A DNA stretch of 64,000 bases, taken from positions 33,144,001-33,208,000 of the forward strand of contig OX621247.1 in NCBI GenBank assembly GCA_951640165.1, given 5' to 3'. The position numbers were made by a program, and so were the translations under genes. Origin of the DNA: Pseudoips prasinana (taxonomy: Eukaryota; Arthropoda; Insecta; Lepidoptera; Nolidae). The notes under the pieces were generated by a model that worked only from the letters and a program-made list of their open reading frames with translations, searched no databases and had not been told where the DNA came from. Shown here one piece after another: positions 11,098-21,613 of this stretch; position 1 is the stretch's first letter, and each line of letters opens with the position of its first letter.

Positions 11098-12430
11098 CAA
11101 GCGGGTCAAGTCAACTTTCTATAGTGAACGACAACTTGTCATCATATTGAGCTCAGTTATATTACATTTAACCCAAATATTGCGAATACCTAAATTTTAC
11201 TCTACCTAGTTTGATATCACTTATAAAGTACTGTAATACTCGCAGCAGCGAGGATTTCCTATCAGGGATCTAGGGGGAGCTCTTCAAAATGACAACAACA
11301 CTGGTAAAGCACCAATTACGTATTGTATTTTACAATAATAAACTATTATCATAACCCATTACTTTTCTTTAGCACACCACCCTTTTAGAACAGAACAGAG
11401 AGAAAAATTATTAATAACAAAAAATATAAATAACAATTAATGCTTATAATCACAATCACATTACTCATCACATTATTCAAGTATTAATTTGATCGATTCC
11501 ATTAATTCATGAATTCGATTCTTAATGTCCCTTTTCTTGCCTTTATGCGTTTCCGAACTGCAACTTTCATGTCGTCATAGATAAAAGACGCTGCGGGGTT
11601 CGCAAGCCTGAATTTATATTTATTTAATATGTCTGTCAGTGTACGGTGTTATGTGTATGAAATACTAAAATTAAAGCTTATGAAATAATTAGAATTGGTG
11701 TGCTTATAAGTCAAAATTGATGGTTTTCACTGCTGAAAATCATCTATCAAACATTTAATTTAATATTTTTCTACAAATTTTAACACATTCTAACTTTAAA
11801 ACTTATGTCCAGCTATTTTAAAAGAATGAACAGAGTTTTCTAGTTTCTAACTCTCAAAAAAAGGTTTTATAGGAGGGCAATATCAGGTAACTAATACCTT
11901 TACCGTAGGTAGGGGAGACTGGGGATACTTGATCCTTACGGGAGACTAGGTACACTAGATTTACAGATCTTGCATCTGCAATATTTAGTTTTATAGTGGC
12001 AACATCAGTAGTCTATGGTTAACACTAACTTTCTAAAGTTGGTACACCTGTCTAATTTGACACTTTCGCAAATGGCGGACGATCAAGTGATTGTTGTTGC
12101 AGAGAGATAACTAGTAATATGCGGGTTGAGTCAACTTTTTATCAACAACAACTTATAGAATAGAATAGAATACTCTTTATTGTACCCACGAGCAAAATAA
12201 ATTGGTAGGACAGAAAATAATAGTACAATTTAGTACAATGGGCGGTCTTATGGCATTAAGCGATTTCTTCCAGACAACCTTTGGATGGATAGGAGCTGTA
12301 ATTGTTTTAAAAAGTGGGTGTGTAACAAATGAAGTAGAAGATAAATAGATTTAAATAAATATGTACCTATCCATATATTGAAGCACTCATGTTACATTTA
12401 TCCCCGTATAAGAGACATAGGGGACGTTAT
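11098..12430. other. Unassigned AT-rich sequence with a split repeat
   Basis: The block GCGGGT(C/T)(A/G)AGTCAACTTT at 11101 recurs at 12121, where its continuation resumes only after a ~200-bp family R2 LINE-end insertion (about 12155-12355). Between 11200 and 12100 no gene is visible. A minus-strand stretch at 11500-11600 reads AASFIYDDMKVAVRKRIKAR but lacks support as an exon. Confidence 0.4.
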
Positions 12431-12619
12431 TTAAGCTAGAATAGATGATTAAGCTAGATGAAGAATGAGATAGAAACACTCTCTGCACAATCAATCTGAA
12501 TTTTATTAAAGCTATAGGACTAAGCAATGAACTCTAACCAATCAAGAAGCTCTGCTACAATAGATCAGAAATGGTTGAGGTAGCAAGATGCCAAGAAGGC
12601 ATCAAGCCCCAGATAACAA

Positions 12620-12812
12620 TCACACTAATATTATAAAGACGAAAATTTGTGAGTGTTAGTTTAGACATGAAGAAGTAACAAACATACACATGTTTGTTAC
12701 TTCTTCACGTCTAAACTAAAAAAATTGGTATGGAGTTAGCTGATACCCTGGATGATCACATAGGCTATAATTTATAAAGTTTAACGCGGGTAAAACCGCG
12801 GGGCACAGCTAG
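12620..12812 (+). mobile_element. Lep1-like Helitron with an internal hairpin
   Basis: Begins TCACACTAATATTATAAAG and ends CGGGGCACAGCTAG, the ends of the lepidopteran Lep1 Helitron type. The middle is a hairpin: TAGTTTAGACATGAAGAAG, its complement, and a short loop (12658-12718). Usual copies carry only one arm of this, so a foldback duplication occurred. Confidence 0.75.
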
Positions 12813-13079
12813 TAATAGTAGCAAGCTAGAGTCTACCTCGACAATTTCTGATCTATTGTAACAAAGCTTGATTTGCTTTTTGAATTGTTAGAGTTCACTG
12901 CTTAAAAAAAACTGTGCAGTGTAGTGAGTGTTTGTAACTCTTCCAGTTGCATTCTCCGTAAATATCATGAAGTCTACCTCATGGTAATTAAGGAGACCAC
13001 GAGGTCTACTCTAGCTTATCTGACGTCTCTTTATATGAAAATCACTTATAATAGCCTGCCTTAAAAAGGTTAAAATATG

Positions 13080-13330
13080 ATTTTTTTTTTATATCAGAGG
13101 GCGACAAACGAACAAGTGGGTCACCTGATGGTTAGTGATCACCGCCGCCCATGGACACTCGCGACACCAGAGGAGTCGCGAGTGCGTTGCCGGCCTTTTA
13201 GAGTCAGCAAACAAGTGTTGCTGACCCTTCCCCCCACCCCAATGAGCTCTGGCGACCAAAAGTACTTGAGTACAAAAAATGTCTGACGTATTAACTCGTT
13301 AAGCTTCAGGATGCCGCCATGAACGGAAAA
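13080..13330 (+). repeat. Interspersed repeat family S
   Basis: CAAGTGGGTCACCTGATGG, GATCACCGCCGCCCATGGAC and GTGCGTTGCCGGCC recur at 30250, 33880 (reverse) and 54680. No clear terminal repeats or coding frame. Its GC content is well above the surroundings. Confidence 0.55.
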
Positions 13331-13437
13331 AGGCAATTAACGTACCCTTTTAAAGTTTAATTAAAACTGGAGGTTTTTATCAATGTTCAATCCCAAGTAG
13401 CTGAGTAATAAATATTCTGAACAACTGACCTCAAGAA

Positions 13438-13479
13438 ATGTGTCTCAAGGAAGTACACTATGCTTCCTTGAGACACTTA
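13438..13479. repeat. Short hairpin
   Basis: GTGTCTCAAGGAAG and its complement CTTCCTTGAGACAC flank a 10-base loop. It lies 11 bp from the 3' end of the next Helitron. Confidence 0.6.
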
Positions 13480-13489
13480 TATATGCTTA

Positions 13490-13658
13490 CTAGCTGGGCC
13501 CCGCGGTGTTACCCGCTTTAAATTTTATAAATTTTGTTTGCTATAAACCTAACGGAGCCCGAGACCTTTCCAACGGATGCAAAACCGTGGAAATCGGTTC
13601 GTGCGCTCTGGAGTTATAGCGTCAGGAAGGAAAACCCGACTTATTGTTATATAGTAGA
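13490..13658 (-). mobile_element. Non-autonomous Helitron (family C)
   Basis: On the minus strand it begins TCTACTATATAACAATAAG and ends CGGGGCCCAGCTAG. Agrees with 5593-5761 in length and body. Confidence 0.75.
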
Positions 13659-13679
13659 TATATAAAATATTTATGTACT

Positions 13680-14152
13680 GTGCACGTGCGGTGCAGTGGC
13701 TAAGACAGTTGCCTCGACGCTTCTTGTCGCGGGTTCGAGTACCGCGCCGGACAACTATTTGTGTCACCCATAAATAGTTGTTCTGAGTCTGGATGTAATT
13801 TGTGTCCGTCTATTATATATTTACGAAAGAATATAGACCAAAGAAGTATACCTGACCAGTGTGAATGGAACAACCGGAAGGGGAAGACCTCGTCGAACAT
13901 TCTCTGACCAAATCTGAAACGTTCTCAAGAAAGGGCAGGTCAGAAGTACCCTAAACCGGCGAGCATGTATGTAGAATATAATGACAGTAATCGAGGCCAT
14001 AGACGTGTGCAAAGATCGTGACAGATGGAAATCCGTTGTCTCTGCCTACCCCTCTGGGAAACAGGCGTGAGTCTATGTATGTATGTATGTATTATATGTT
14101 TGTAAAGTAACAAAGGGATAATATTCCCTAGTGCGGGTGTTGCCTTAAAAAA
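13680..14152 (+). mobile_element. tRNA-derived SINE (family D), split by a LINE fragment
   Basis: The head GTGCAGTGGCTAAGACAG with B-box CGCGGGTTCGAGTACC is followed by CCATAAATAGTTGTTCTGAG. The tail TTATATGTTTGTAAAGTAAC resumes after the LINE fragment at 13835-14070. The uninterrupted arrangement is seen at 36512-36665. Confidence 0.65.
13835..14070 (+). pseudogene. LINE C-terminal fragment (GRGRPRRTF family)
   Basis: Encodes, with small lesions, [20 protein letters not shown] ... NRRACM ... [21 protein letters not shown]. Six such fragments exist here (also 20270, 20745, 32060, 32999 and 53890). All are 5'-truncated ends of one LINE protein family and all stop after SGKQA. The GRPRRTF region is basic and follows the reverse transcriptase domain in the parent. 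A (GTAT)n tail follows. The insertion splits a SINE. Confidence 0.65.
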
Positions 14153-14186
14153 AATATATATAAACATATATCATGTTTATAATATC

Positions 14187-14432
14187 CTGGGAAATTATTC
14201 ACACACGGCCATCTGACCCCAAATTAGCAGATCTAGTATTATGGAAACGATATAACTGATATACCTACTACATATACTACTTTTTTTGTAAATACATACT
14301 TATATAGATAATTACACGCAGCCCCAGGACAAATAGATATGTTCCTGCACACAGATATTTGTCCAGGTGGGAATCGAACCCACGACGTGCAGCTTGAAAG
14401 GCAAGTATCTACTAACAACGCCAACCTGTCCC
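14187..14432 (-). mobile_element. tRNA-derived SINE (family B)
   Basis: Minus-strand head with B-box GTGGGTTCGATTCCCACC; tail ATCAGATGGCCGTGTGTGAA then CCCAGGATATTA. Near full length (about 245 bp). Confidence 0.7.
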
Positions 14433-14534
14433 GTATTATTATAGATATATCTATGCTTTTACACCATCATCTTTTTTATCTTGACAATAGCTTGATACCC
14501 CAGCTAAATATCCCCCAGCTAAATATCATTGCTA

Positions 14535-14945
14535 TAATAAAATAAATTTTATAAATGTTTTCATACAATGTGTACCTAAATATCTATGTTACTAGAAATA
14601 ATAATGTATACAACTATATTACGCTGCCGCGTGTCTAGATTAGTTGTTTTGTTCTAATTATGTTTTCTCTTTGTTGTGTTTTAGTTTTAACATAGATTTA
14701 TGATTTTAAAATATTTAAGTATATAGTATAATAAAAATTGTGATTTATAGGTACCTTTAATATTATATAAACGAGCGCGTCTCGCCAACAGGCTTTGTCG
14801 CTTGGCGAGGAACAATTTAATTGTAAAAATGTAATTTTCTTTTATGAATAAAAGAATTAAAAAAAAAAAAACTAATAACATGTTCTGACTATTTACAAGC
14901 GCTTTTTTCAAGTCTACGTGAATAAAAACCTTTTTTATTTTATTT
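14535..14945 (+). repeat. Family R1 repeat split by a polyadenylated insertion
   Basis: The R1 sequence breaks after ACAACTATATTA (about 14621) and resumes at ACATGTTCTGACTATTTACA (14879). The ~255-bp insert ends ATGAATAAAAGAATT followed by a run of A, a retrotransposed 3' end. TAATA near the A-run repeats the target, so the insert is younger than R1. Confidence 0.5.
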
Positions 14946-14969
14946 ACTGAACTATGTATTTCATATTTG

Positions 14970-15065
14970 TATCATCATCCACATATGAGCCAAAAGACGT
15001 CCACTTCTGGACAAAGATCTCCACAATTGCTGGTCCTGCGCTACATGCATCCAACGGCTTCCGGC
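14970..15065 (-). repeat. LINE 3' fragment
   Basis: Minus strand reads GTCGCCGGAAGCCGTTGGATG ... TTGTGGAGATCTTTGTCCAG, the end of the LINE class seen on the plus strand at 43140-43280. Confidence 0.5.
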
Positions 15066-15159
15066 GACCGTAAGTACCTATTTATGTATCACTAGTCTGT
15101 AGTGTATATGCCGTGGCAATTAAGTAGATTTGTTCACTTCATGAAATGCTCGCGAATTT

Positions 15160-15410
15160 AATCATCATAACAGTTGTAAGAAGTCCACAGATGGACAAAA
15201 GTCTCTCCCAAGAATCACCTTGGCCATATGCCATAATCTCCACGCTTGGCAGACGAGTTGGCGATCGCAGTAAGATGGTCATAGTACTCAAAAAGAAGCA
15301 ACTTCCCGTCCTCTGGTTGATTTTCCCTCGGGTCAACTTGTACGCCCTCCACGGCATGATATGGGGTGATGATATGTGACGCCGTCACCACACAGCTTTG
15401 CTGTGTGAAA
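15160..15410 (+). repeat. Interspersed repeat family Q, copy 2
   Basis: Shares GCCATAATCTCCACGCTTGG and GATGGTCATAGT with 2366-2610. Its open frames in both strands are not conserved between copies. Confidence 0.5.
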
Positions 15411-15657
15411 GCGAGAATTGAATGAAATAAAATATGGGCAATTAATCACGCGGTTACTTCATGAAATGTTCAAGATTATTTGATAGCTACCTGCCCCGCG
15501 GTTTTACCCGCGTTAATGTTTATATGTTATTCGGATATATTATAAGCTATATTACTACAAAGTAAATAAAAAAGGTACCATGGCAAAACAACGCACGAGC
15601 CGAGCGAGCGAAGGGAGTGTGCCGCGGCAGTGGCCGGGCTCACGTAGTACACGTTAA

Positions 15658-15935
15658 AAGTGTACTACGTGAGCTCGACAAATGGATGTGAGATTAAGTG
15701 TCGCCGCACACGAGCCACTTGCCACAACCACAAAACGCCGCCACTGGCATATTTCCTATAGTTTTCGTACATTTTGTATGGACTCGCCGCACACGGTAGA
15801 CGCTGATGGCTGCCACACTCTTCTAACTTCTTCTACTGTCTAGCTTCTCGTGACGACGTTTGTGGCTGGGGCCCGTGGCTCGTGTGCGGTGACACTTAAT
15901 CGCACATCCATTTGTCGAGCTCACATAGTACACTT
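15658..15935. mobile_element. TTAA-flanked MITE (piggyBac-like)
   Basis: About 65-bp inverted repeats begin AAGTGTACTACGTGAGCTCG and continue through ACAAATGGATGTG ... CACACGAGCCAC. TTAA lies on both sides (15654-15657 and 15936-15939), the target duplication of piggyBac-type elements. The 278-bp body has no frame. The left flank ends CTCACGTAGTACAC, the complement of the element's own end, so a second end abuts it head to head. Confidence 0.7.
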
Positions 15936-15944
15936 TTAAGGTGT

Positions 15945-16270
15945 CGGTGCAAGTTGTAGTCATTAAACTATGTTAGAGGCCTACTAGGCGGCTTAAATAG
16001 CCCTGTTACTCGGCTACAACAGAGAACAGTAGAACATCGTAGCTTTCAGGTGAAGTATTCAACTTCAATGTAATTTTCCAAGCTGGTTTAGTAATAGTAG
16101 GATTTTTACGCTACTTTAAGTGTTGGGGCCAAGTTGCCACGTGAGAGGCCTACTGGGCGGCTTGAATAGCCACGATACTCAGGCTACCACTTCCCATACG
16201 TCAAAATAAGTGAAGCACCGTAGTTTTCAGGTAAAGTTTCCAACTTCAATGTGATTCTGAAAGCTAGTTT
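15945..16270 (+). repeat. Two tandem 5S-SINE tail copies
   Basis: GAGGCCTACTAGGCGGCTTA (15974) and GAGGCCTACTGGGCGGCTTG (16144) head two diverged ~165-bp direct repeats. Both continue to CTTCAATGT then AGCT(G/A)GTTTA, so the duplication includes non-SINE flank. Confidence 0.55.
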
Positions 16271-16645
16271 AATCGAAATACTTCTGAGCTAGAACTCATG
16301 AATATCTGAATAGCCTTTCAAAAGTCACAAATTTGAAAACGGGAGATTTTGACAAGGTTATTTCGAGAATAAGAGAGATAAGTAATGGAATTAAGCGTTA
16401 CTATGCGGAAAATCCAAAACATTAAAAATACAAAATTAATATGTTATTTGCTGTATGGTGACTGCATAGAATGTTGAATGAATGTTGTTAATTTTAATAC
16501 TAATGATTAATGTATAATATTAAGTCACCCTATGTTTTAATCTTGCATTTTGTCTACATCTTGATTACAATAATAATGATAAGTGGAAGAGCAGAGACTC
16601 CTAAGACAAGCAATCCTTTGCTTAAAAGGTGTTCTCCAAATAATA

Positions 16646-17927
16646 GGTCATTACCTATGAAATTGCCGTTTTGTATGAAAAAATTTAAACGAATTTTTTT
16701 CATGAAGTTTTTTATTTGTATTAATCGAAGTAATCACCCATGCAATCAATGCATTTTTGCCATCGCAGTGGCAGTTTATTGATGCCCTTCTTAAAGAAAT
16801 CAGCTGGACGGGAGGCAACAAATTCTTCAAAGGCATTTTGTACTGCCTCTCGGGTATTGAATTTTTTTCCCGCCAAGAAGTTATCCAAATTCTGGAAAAA
16901 GTAGTAGTCTGTAGGCGCAAGGTCTGGTGAGTAGGGCGGATGACGGAGAGCTTCCAACCCCAGTTCTTGCAACTTGGAGACCGTCTGCTGTGCAGTATGA
17001 GGTCGCGCGTTGTCGTGCAGGAGCAGCGGATACGAGCGATTGACCAATGCTGGTTGGAGATGCGCCAGCTTCTCCATCATTGTGCTCAGTTCTTCACAGT
17101 ACACATCTGCAGTAATGCTCACCCCGTTTGGTAAGAAGCTGTGATGAATCACACCGGCGCTAGACCACCAAACAGTGACCATCACTTTTCTAGGGGTAAG
17201 TTTTCGTTTAGGGCATTGTTTAGGTGCTGAACCAGGATCCAACCAACTTGCTGAGCGCTTGCGGTTATCAAACAGAATCCATTTTTCATCGCAGGTAACA
17301 ATGCGGTTCAAAATTCCTTCATTTGTGTGTCTGTTGAGCAGTGCAAGGCACGTCTCGACGCGTACTTCGCGCTGGCGATCATTGAGTTCGTGGGGCACCC
17401 ATTTGTTAAGCTTTTTTACCTTGCCAATTTGACGCAAATGGACCAATATTGTTTTGACGCTAACGTCGAAAGCTGCTGCTAATTCAGCCGTAGATTGTGT
17501 ATCATCAGCTTCCACAACCGCCTTTAATTCGTCATTGTCGACCAAAGTCTTCGGACGACCGCGAGGTTCATTTTTCAGGTCGAAATTTCCAGAACGGAAG
17601 CGAGCAAACCAATAACAGGTGGTGCGTTGGTTTGTAGTGTTAGCTCCGTAAACGTCGTTGATGTTGCGTGCCGCTTGTGCCGCGTTGCTGCCACGACGGT
17701 ACTCATATTCCATAATTACTCGAATTTTTAACGTATCCATGATGACGAAAAAGATTGAAATGCGATGAAAATGTAACACTAATCAATAAAGAAATGACTA
17801 GTTTTGGAAAAAAGAATCCATGTTTTTAAAATAAAATTAATTTGAAATTAGAATTCTTAGCCAAACAAAAATTATTTTGATTTGAAATGGCCAGTACTGC
17901 AGAACGGCAATTTCATAGGTAAAGACC
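16646..17927 (-). mobile_element. Intact mariner element (cecropia-like), copy 1
   Basis: Inverted ends GGTCATTACCTATGAAATTG (left) and GGTCTTTACCTATGAAATTG (complement of right) are bounded by TA at 16644-16645 and 17928-17929. Length 1282 bp, identical to copy 2 at 44346-45627. Encodes a full transposase. Confidence 0.9.
16721..17740 (-). CDS. Mariner transposase, intact
   Basis: A 339-residue cut-and-paste transposase acting in the nucleus on its own 27-bp terminal repeats. The start chosen (ATG 17740, MDTLKIRVIMEYEYRRG) aligns with the family N-terminus; an upstream in-frame ATG would add 13 residues. The N-terminal third holds paired helix-turn-helix DNA-binding regions (NAAQAARNI; TAELAAAFDVSVKTILVHL). 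WVPHEL is at about 114-119. The catalytic triad is D151 (VTCDEKW), D243 (HDNARPH) and D278 (APTDYYFF), with 34 residues between the last two: DD34D. The general plan and C-terminus (RWQKCIDCMGDYFD) resemble the mariner half of mammalian SETMAR, placing it in the cecropia-type subfamily. Asn instead of the usual Asp in KKLNKW is its one visible departure at a conserved site. Confidence 0.92.
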   Translation of the reverse strand: MDTLKIRVIMEYEYRRGSNAAQAARNINDVYGANTTNQRTTCYWFARFRSGNFDLKNEPRGRPKTLVDNDELKAVVEADDTQSTAELAAAFDVSVKTILVHLRQIGKVKKLNKWVPHELNDRQREVRVETCLALLNRHTNEGILNRIVTCDEKWILFDNRKRSASWLDPGSAPKQCPKRKLTPRKVMVTVWWSSAGVIHHSFLPNGVSITADVYCEELSTMMEKLAHLQPALVNRSYPLLLHDNARPHTAQQTVSKLQELGLEALRHPPYSPDLAPTDYYFFQNLDNFLAGKKFNTREAVQNAFEEFVASRPADFFKKGINKLPLRWQKCIDCMGDYFD

Positions 17928-17989
17928 TAATATGTGTATATGTAAGCCTTTTGTAATCGAAATAAACAATTTATTATTATTATTATAGA

Positions 17990-18185
17990 ATATCATCACC
18001 CCATCTCATCCCGTGGGGGGCGTACAAATCGTCCGAGGGAATACCTACCAGAGAACGGGCAGCAGCGTTTTTTTGTGAACTATGACCATCAAACTGCGAT
18101 CGCCAACCCAAGCGTGGCGATTATGGCATATCCCCCCATTCTTGGGCGAGGCTTTTGTCCAGCAGTGGACGTACGTTGTCTGACA
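17990..18185 (-). repeat. Interspersed repeat family Q, copy 3
   Basis: Reverse orientation. CCATCAAACTGCGATCGC and AAGCGTGGCGATTATGGC match copies at 2366 and 15160. It is preceded by an (ATT)n run at 17970-17985. Confidence 0.5.
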
Positions 18186-18194
18186 TGATGATGT

Positions 18195-18370
18195 AGTGTA
18201 CTGTCGCATTCGAGCACTCGACGAGATAGCATACCTTGGTTGGTCCGTGGAGGACTGAAACACGTGTCAAGTACCGTACCGGCGCATGTAATTTGCATGT
18301 TTATATTGTCGTAGCATGTGCATATTTTATTAGGGCGGTAGGGCGGTTGCATATTGCATCCCGGCTTGAT
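18195..18370 (+). mobile_element. MITE (family I), partial copy
   Basis: GGTCCGTGGAGGACTGAA, TGCATGTAATTTGCATGTTT and GCATCCCGGCTTGATTAAAC match the right half of the element at 30440-31120. The left arm is missing. Confidence 0.55.
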
Positions 18371-18391
18371 TAAACTAACAATTAGCGAAAA

Positions 18392-18713
18392 CTAGCTGTG
18401 CCCCGCGGTTTTACCCGCGTTAAATTTTATAAATTATCATAGCTCCTCCTCCGTAGGTGATGGCGTGATAATATGTAGCCTATATGTTGACCCGACCTCT
18501 TTGTAATATTCATGCAAAATTTGAAGTAAATTCATGCAGTACTTTTTGAGTTTAGCCCGGACATACATACAGACAAACAGACACACAGACAAAAACTCTA
18601 AAAACTATATTTTTGGCTTCGATATCGATTTTATATGACGCCCCAATTATCCTTTTTTTAAAAATATTCAATGTACAGTTTTGACTTTTCTACGATTTTA
18701 TTATATGTATAGA
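18392..18713 (-). mobile_element. Non-autonomous Helitron (family B)
   Basis: Minus strand begins TCTATACATATAATAAAATC and ends GGGGCACAGCTAG. Near full length (322 bp), non-coding. Confidence 0.8.
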
Positions 18714-19035
18714 TAACACTACAAATTAATTTTGTATTTTGAAATAAGAAAGATGTTAAAGCTGAAAAGCTATTTAAAGTTTCCATTATGTTTAGCTTAT
18801 GACTTAAGCGATCATTAGCAGAGAAACCACTGCTGAACGAGCCAATTATGCTACAGTCACTTTATTGACACATTTTAAATTAGAATCTTATCACAAAATA
18901 GTACGACCCAATTTACCTTATACAAGGATGTTAAAATTTTAAATTATTTTGTTTTTGTGTTTGACACCTTCACTAAACTCAAAGCCGTTATTTTAATAAA
19001 TTTAACTATTGCATATTGAAGATCATTGATTAATA

Positions 19036-19150
19036 TCCTACTAATATTATAAATTCGAAAGTTTGGGAGTATGCATGTATGGATTGTTTGATACTCTTTC
19101 ACGCAAAAACTAAAACGGAACGAATTTTGATGAAACTTTGTAATATAATA
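19036..19150 (+). mobile_element. Lep1-like Helitron, 5' part only
   Basis: Begins TCCTACTAATATTATAAA after a host A and continues GTTTGGGAGTATGCATG ... GAATTTTGATGAAAC. The 3' terminus is missing; the next Helitron starts 50 bp on. Confidence 0.6.
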
Positions 19151-19202
19151 AGTATAAGTAAGTAATAAGTAATATACGAGTAGCTTATATCAGAAAGACA
19201 CA

Positions 19203-19290
19203 TCCTACTAATATTATAAAGGCGAAAGTTTGTGACTGTGTGTGAAAATTTATAAAGTTGACCGCGGGAGAAACCGCAGGGCACACCTAG
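19203..19290 (+). mobile_element. Minimal Lep1-like Helitron, 88 bp
   Basis: Retains both ends, TCCTACTAATATTATAAAGG and GCAGGGCACACCTAG, between A and T, but most of the interior is deleted. Confidence 0.7.
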
Positions 19291-19689
19291 TATCAAATAT
19301 ACGCAAAACATTACAGTCTCGTAATAAAGTCGAGTAAGACGAATATCATAGACTCAGTCTTCATAATTTACGAGAACCATCTTGAGTCTGGAGCTACTTA
19401 GGGTAACAATAGCAATTATATAAATGTTAAAGAGGGATTTATCTGGTTAAGTAAAGGCCATCTTCTTCTCGTTAGGGTCTGGCCTAAGTGCTCCTTGTTT
19501 ACTTATTCCTCGGGTTAAGGATGTTTTTCGTCTATACTTAGAAATAAATTATCATTTTAATAGTAATATTAAGAAGCTACGGATTTTAGTTAAGGTTTTT
19601 TAAACGCTGTCTATAGGTGGGAATATAATAAAATATGCTATCTTTATTAGCTTTGAATGTAGGTATTTTACAAACACTGCCAGCGGTTA

Positions 19690-19884
19690 CAGTATACTAA
19701 AAACCATCGCACCTCTCGCCACAGACAGGGAGTTCATCTTCCCATCTTCGAACCTTTTCAATCGTTTACGGTTCGCTTTCAGCGATACTTCCTCCCACGT
19801 ACGTTGAGGTTGTGGAATAAACTCCCTGTTACGGTTTTCCCAAGAGACTACAGCATTAATAATACAAGTAAAGTTGCCCTAACC
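19690..19884 (+). pseudogene. LINE C-terminal fragment (LWNKLPV type)
   Basis: One frame encodes RYFLPRTLRLWNKLPVTVF then PRDYSINN ... FLQ and a stop, the R-x-W-N-x-LP-x-x-V-F motif that ends many LINE proteins. The upstream part is out of frame. No reverse transcriptase motif remains. Confidence 0.6.
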
Positions 19885-20077
19885 TTTTTACAATGATTAT
19901 TTTGATAATATTATTATTCATACCAGTAAATTATTTTTTTCTCTATTTTGTAAAAAGGCGATCTACGTTTGACACAATGTGCCACTTTGCGGCTGTACCA
20001 TCGTACCGTAGATGGTACTAGAAAAAGGCTATTAAATATAACATTTTTTTGTTTATTTTAAAGAATTTATTTTCTCA

Positions 20078-20215
20078 GAGATGAGAAATCATAAAATTAG
20101 TCGTCTGGCGGGTCTCAAACCAGCACCCTCTACCAATACGGGGTAGGCGCTCTGCGTTAAGCTACGAACGATACACAACGGCACTTGGTAGGTACGACAC
20201 AAACAGCTTTTCCTT
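20078..20215 (-). mobile_element. tRNA-derived SINE-like head
   Basis: Minus strand has TAGCTTAACGCAGAGCGCC (A-box-like) and GGTTTGAGACCCGCC (B-box-like), spaced like a pol III promoter. The region does not fold as a full tRNA. No sister copy seen here. Confidence 0.4.
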
Positions 20216-20269
20216 AATTTGTTTACCGTTTTTGTTACACTTTGTACATCTCAAAATAATAAACATGGA

Positions 20270-20490
20270 TATATTCCTCGGGGAAGACCTCGTAGAACAG
20301 TCTCTGACCAAATCGAAAACATTCTCAAGTAAGGCTAGGTCAGAAGTACCTTAAACCGGCGAGCATGTATGAAGAATATAATGACAGTAAACGAGGAAAA
20401 AGACGTGTGCAAAGATCGTGACAAATGGAAATCCGTTGTCTCTGCCTACCACTCTGGGAAACAGGTGTGAGTCTATGTATGTATGTATAT
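20270..20490 (+). pseudogene. LINE C-terminal fragment (GRGRPRRTF family)
   Basis: GGGGAAGACCTCGTAGAACA through ACTCTGGGAAACAGGTGTGA encodes the same tail as 20745-21010, with frame lesions. A (GTAT)n tail follows. Confidence 0.6.
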
Positions 20491-20744
20491 TCCTCGTTCA
20501 CATGCATTTATCAGTGCTTAAACTGCTGATGAACCATTGTCAAGCATAAATGCAGTTTGATGTCATATCCGGCCATACGTCATTTTGTCGCAGTCGAGCG
20601 CCACCTATTGGCATAGACAGTGATTTATTTATTACTCTGTTGGTTACGCTCGGCTATTCTGCCGTCAATAGTTGTGTAGATTACCACGCGTATTTTATAC
20701 ATAGTACCAAATACCTTAAAAGATCTATATTATCAATTTTCCAA

Positions 20745-21010
20745 CAAGGATAACAGCAGATTGACAAAAGAAGTATACCTGGCCTGTGTGAATGGGACAA
20801 CCGGAAGAGGAAGACCACGTCGAACATTCTCTGACCAAATTGGAGATGTTCTCAAGAAAGGGCAGGTCAGAAGTACCCTAAACCGGCGAGCATGTATGAA
20901 GAATATAATGACAGTAATCGAGGCAAAAGAAGTATGCAAAGATCGTGACAAATGGAAATCCGTTGTCTCTGCCTACCCCTCTGGGAAACAGGCGTGAGTC
21001 TATGTATTTA
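20745..21010 (+). pseudogene. LINE C-terminal fragment, best-preserved copy
   Basis: An open frame (78 codons from 20761) reads [20 protein letters not shown], then [29 protein letters not shown] and [20 protein letters not shown], and a stop. This is the cleanest of the six copies and defines the family's tail. The basic GRGRPRR stretch may contact nucleic acid. The frame is truncated upstream and not a free-standing gene. Confidence 0.7.
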
Positions 21011-21245
21011 TGTATAACAGCAGATTATATCTACATCCGGGTAAAACTGCAATCATGCGTAAAACTGTAAGCTGTCTTCATGGCTTCTATCATCCTAATA
21101 CCTCTAAATAAAATTGTTTATTCATCGAAATGGTTGTACGCTCATAACTTCCAAACGACTGCACCAAATTTGATGAATATTCTTTTATGTATTCGTTATT
21201 GTCAGGAGAAGGTTTGTATGAAAAGAACCAAAATTAGCAAATATT

Positions 21246-21420
21246 TACAATTATATTTCGTCGCTGCATCCTCGAGATTTTCATATTACACAGTAGTACA
21301 CTCTTCAATGTGCTGGACATCGAACACTTTTTTAGAGCTTGCAACATTAAAAAAGACAAAATGGCGCCTCTGCGCGCCACGTGGCCGGCTGGAAAAACTT
21401 CATTCATTCGCTCTTAGTGT
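21246..21420 (-). repeat. Left member of a long inverted-repeat pair
   Basis: CGTCGCTGCATCCTCGAGAT ... GTGCTGGACATCGAACACTT ... CGCGCCACGTGGCCGGCTGG is the complement of blocks at 26092-26142 and 26300-26437. The two members face each other about 4.7 kb apart around a tyrosine recombinase remnant. I infer inverted terminal repeats of a DIRS-type retrotransposon. It could also be an inversion of host promoter-like sequence (AAAATGGCGCC). Confidence 0.6.
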
Positions 21421-21555
21421 TCGGACTTCGAAACACCAATTCTTGTTATTTTATTTTCAGTAAACAAGTGTTATAATTATATTATAGTGACATTTAATGT
21501 GAATTACTGTATTGGCCTATAAAAATGGGCTAGTTTAAGTGCACGAAGAAGGAAT

Positions 21556-21613
21556 ATGAAGAATAATTTGGTGCCGATTGAATCTACGCAAATGTCGAGT
21601 GTCAGCAAAAAAT
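21556..21613 (+). CDS. Candidate first exon of an unrecognised gene
   Basis: ATG at 21556 opens MKNNLVPIESTQMSSVSKK and is followed after one base of the next codon by a consensus donor GTAAGT at 21614. The upstream ~200 bp holds a GC-richer block that could be a promoter. Its phase (one base over) joins to a candidate exon at 22038-22162, giving an uninterrupted frame. I do not recognise the product. It lies inside the inverted-repeat interval, so it may belong to a mobile element rather than to a host gene. Confidence 0.3.

Noticed and set aside
11500..11600. Possible coding exon on the minus strand (IYDDMKVAVRKRIKAR)
   Set aside because: No convincing acceptor and donor pair and no recognisable family; too short to support.
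16940..17432. Open frames on the strand opposite the mariner transposase
   Set aside because: Antisense shadows of the transposase; the same ones appear opposite the second copy at 44841-45333.
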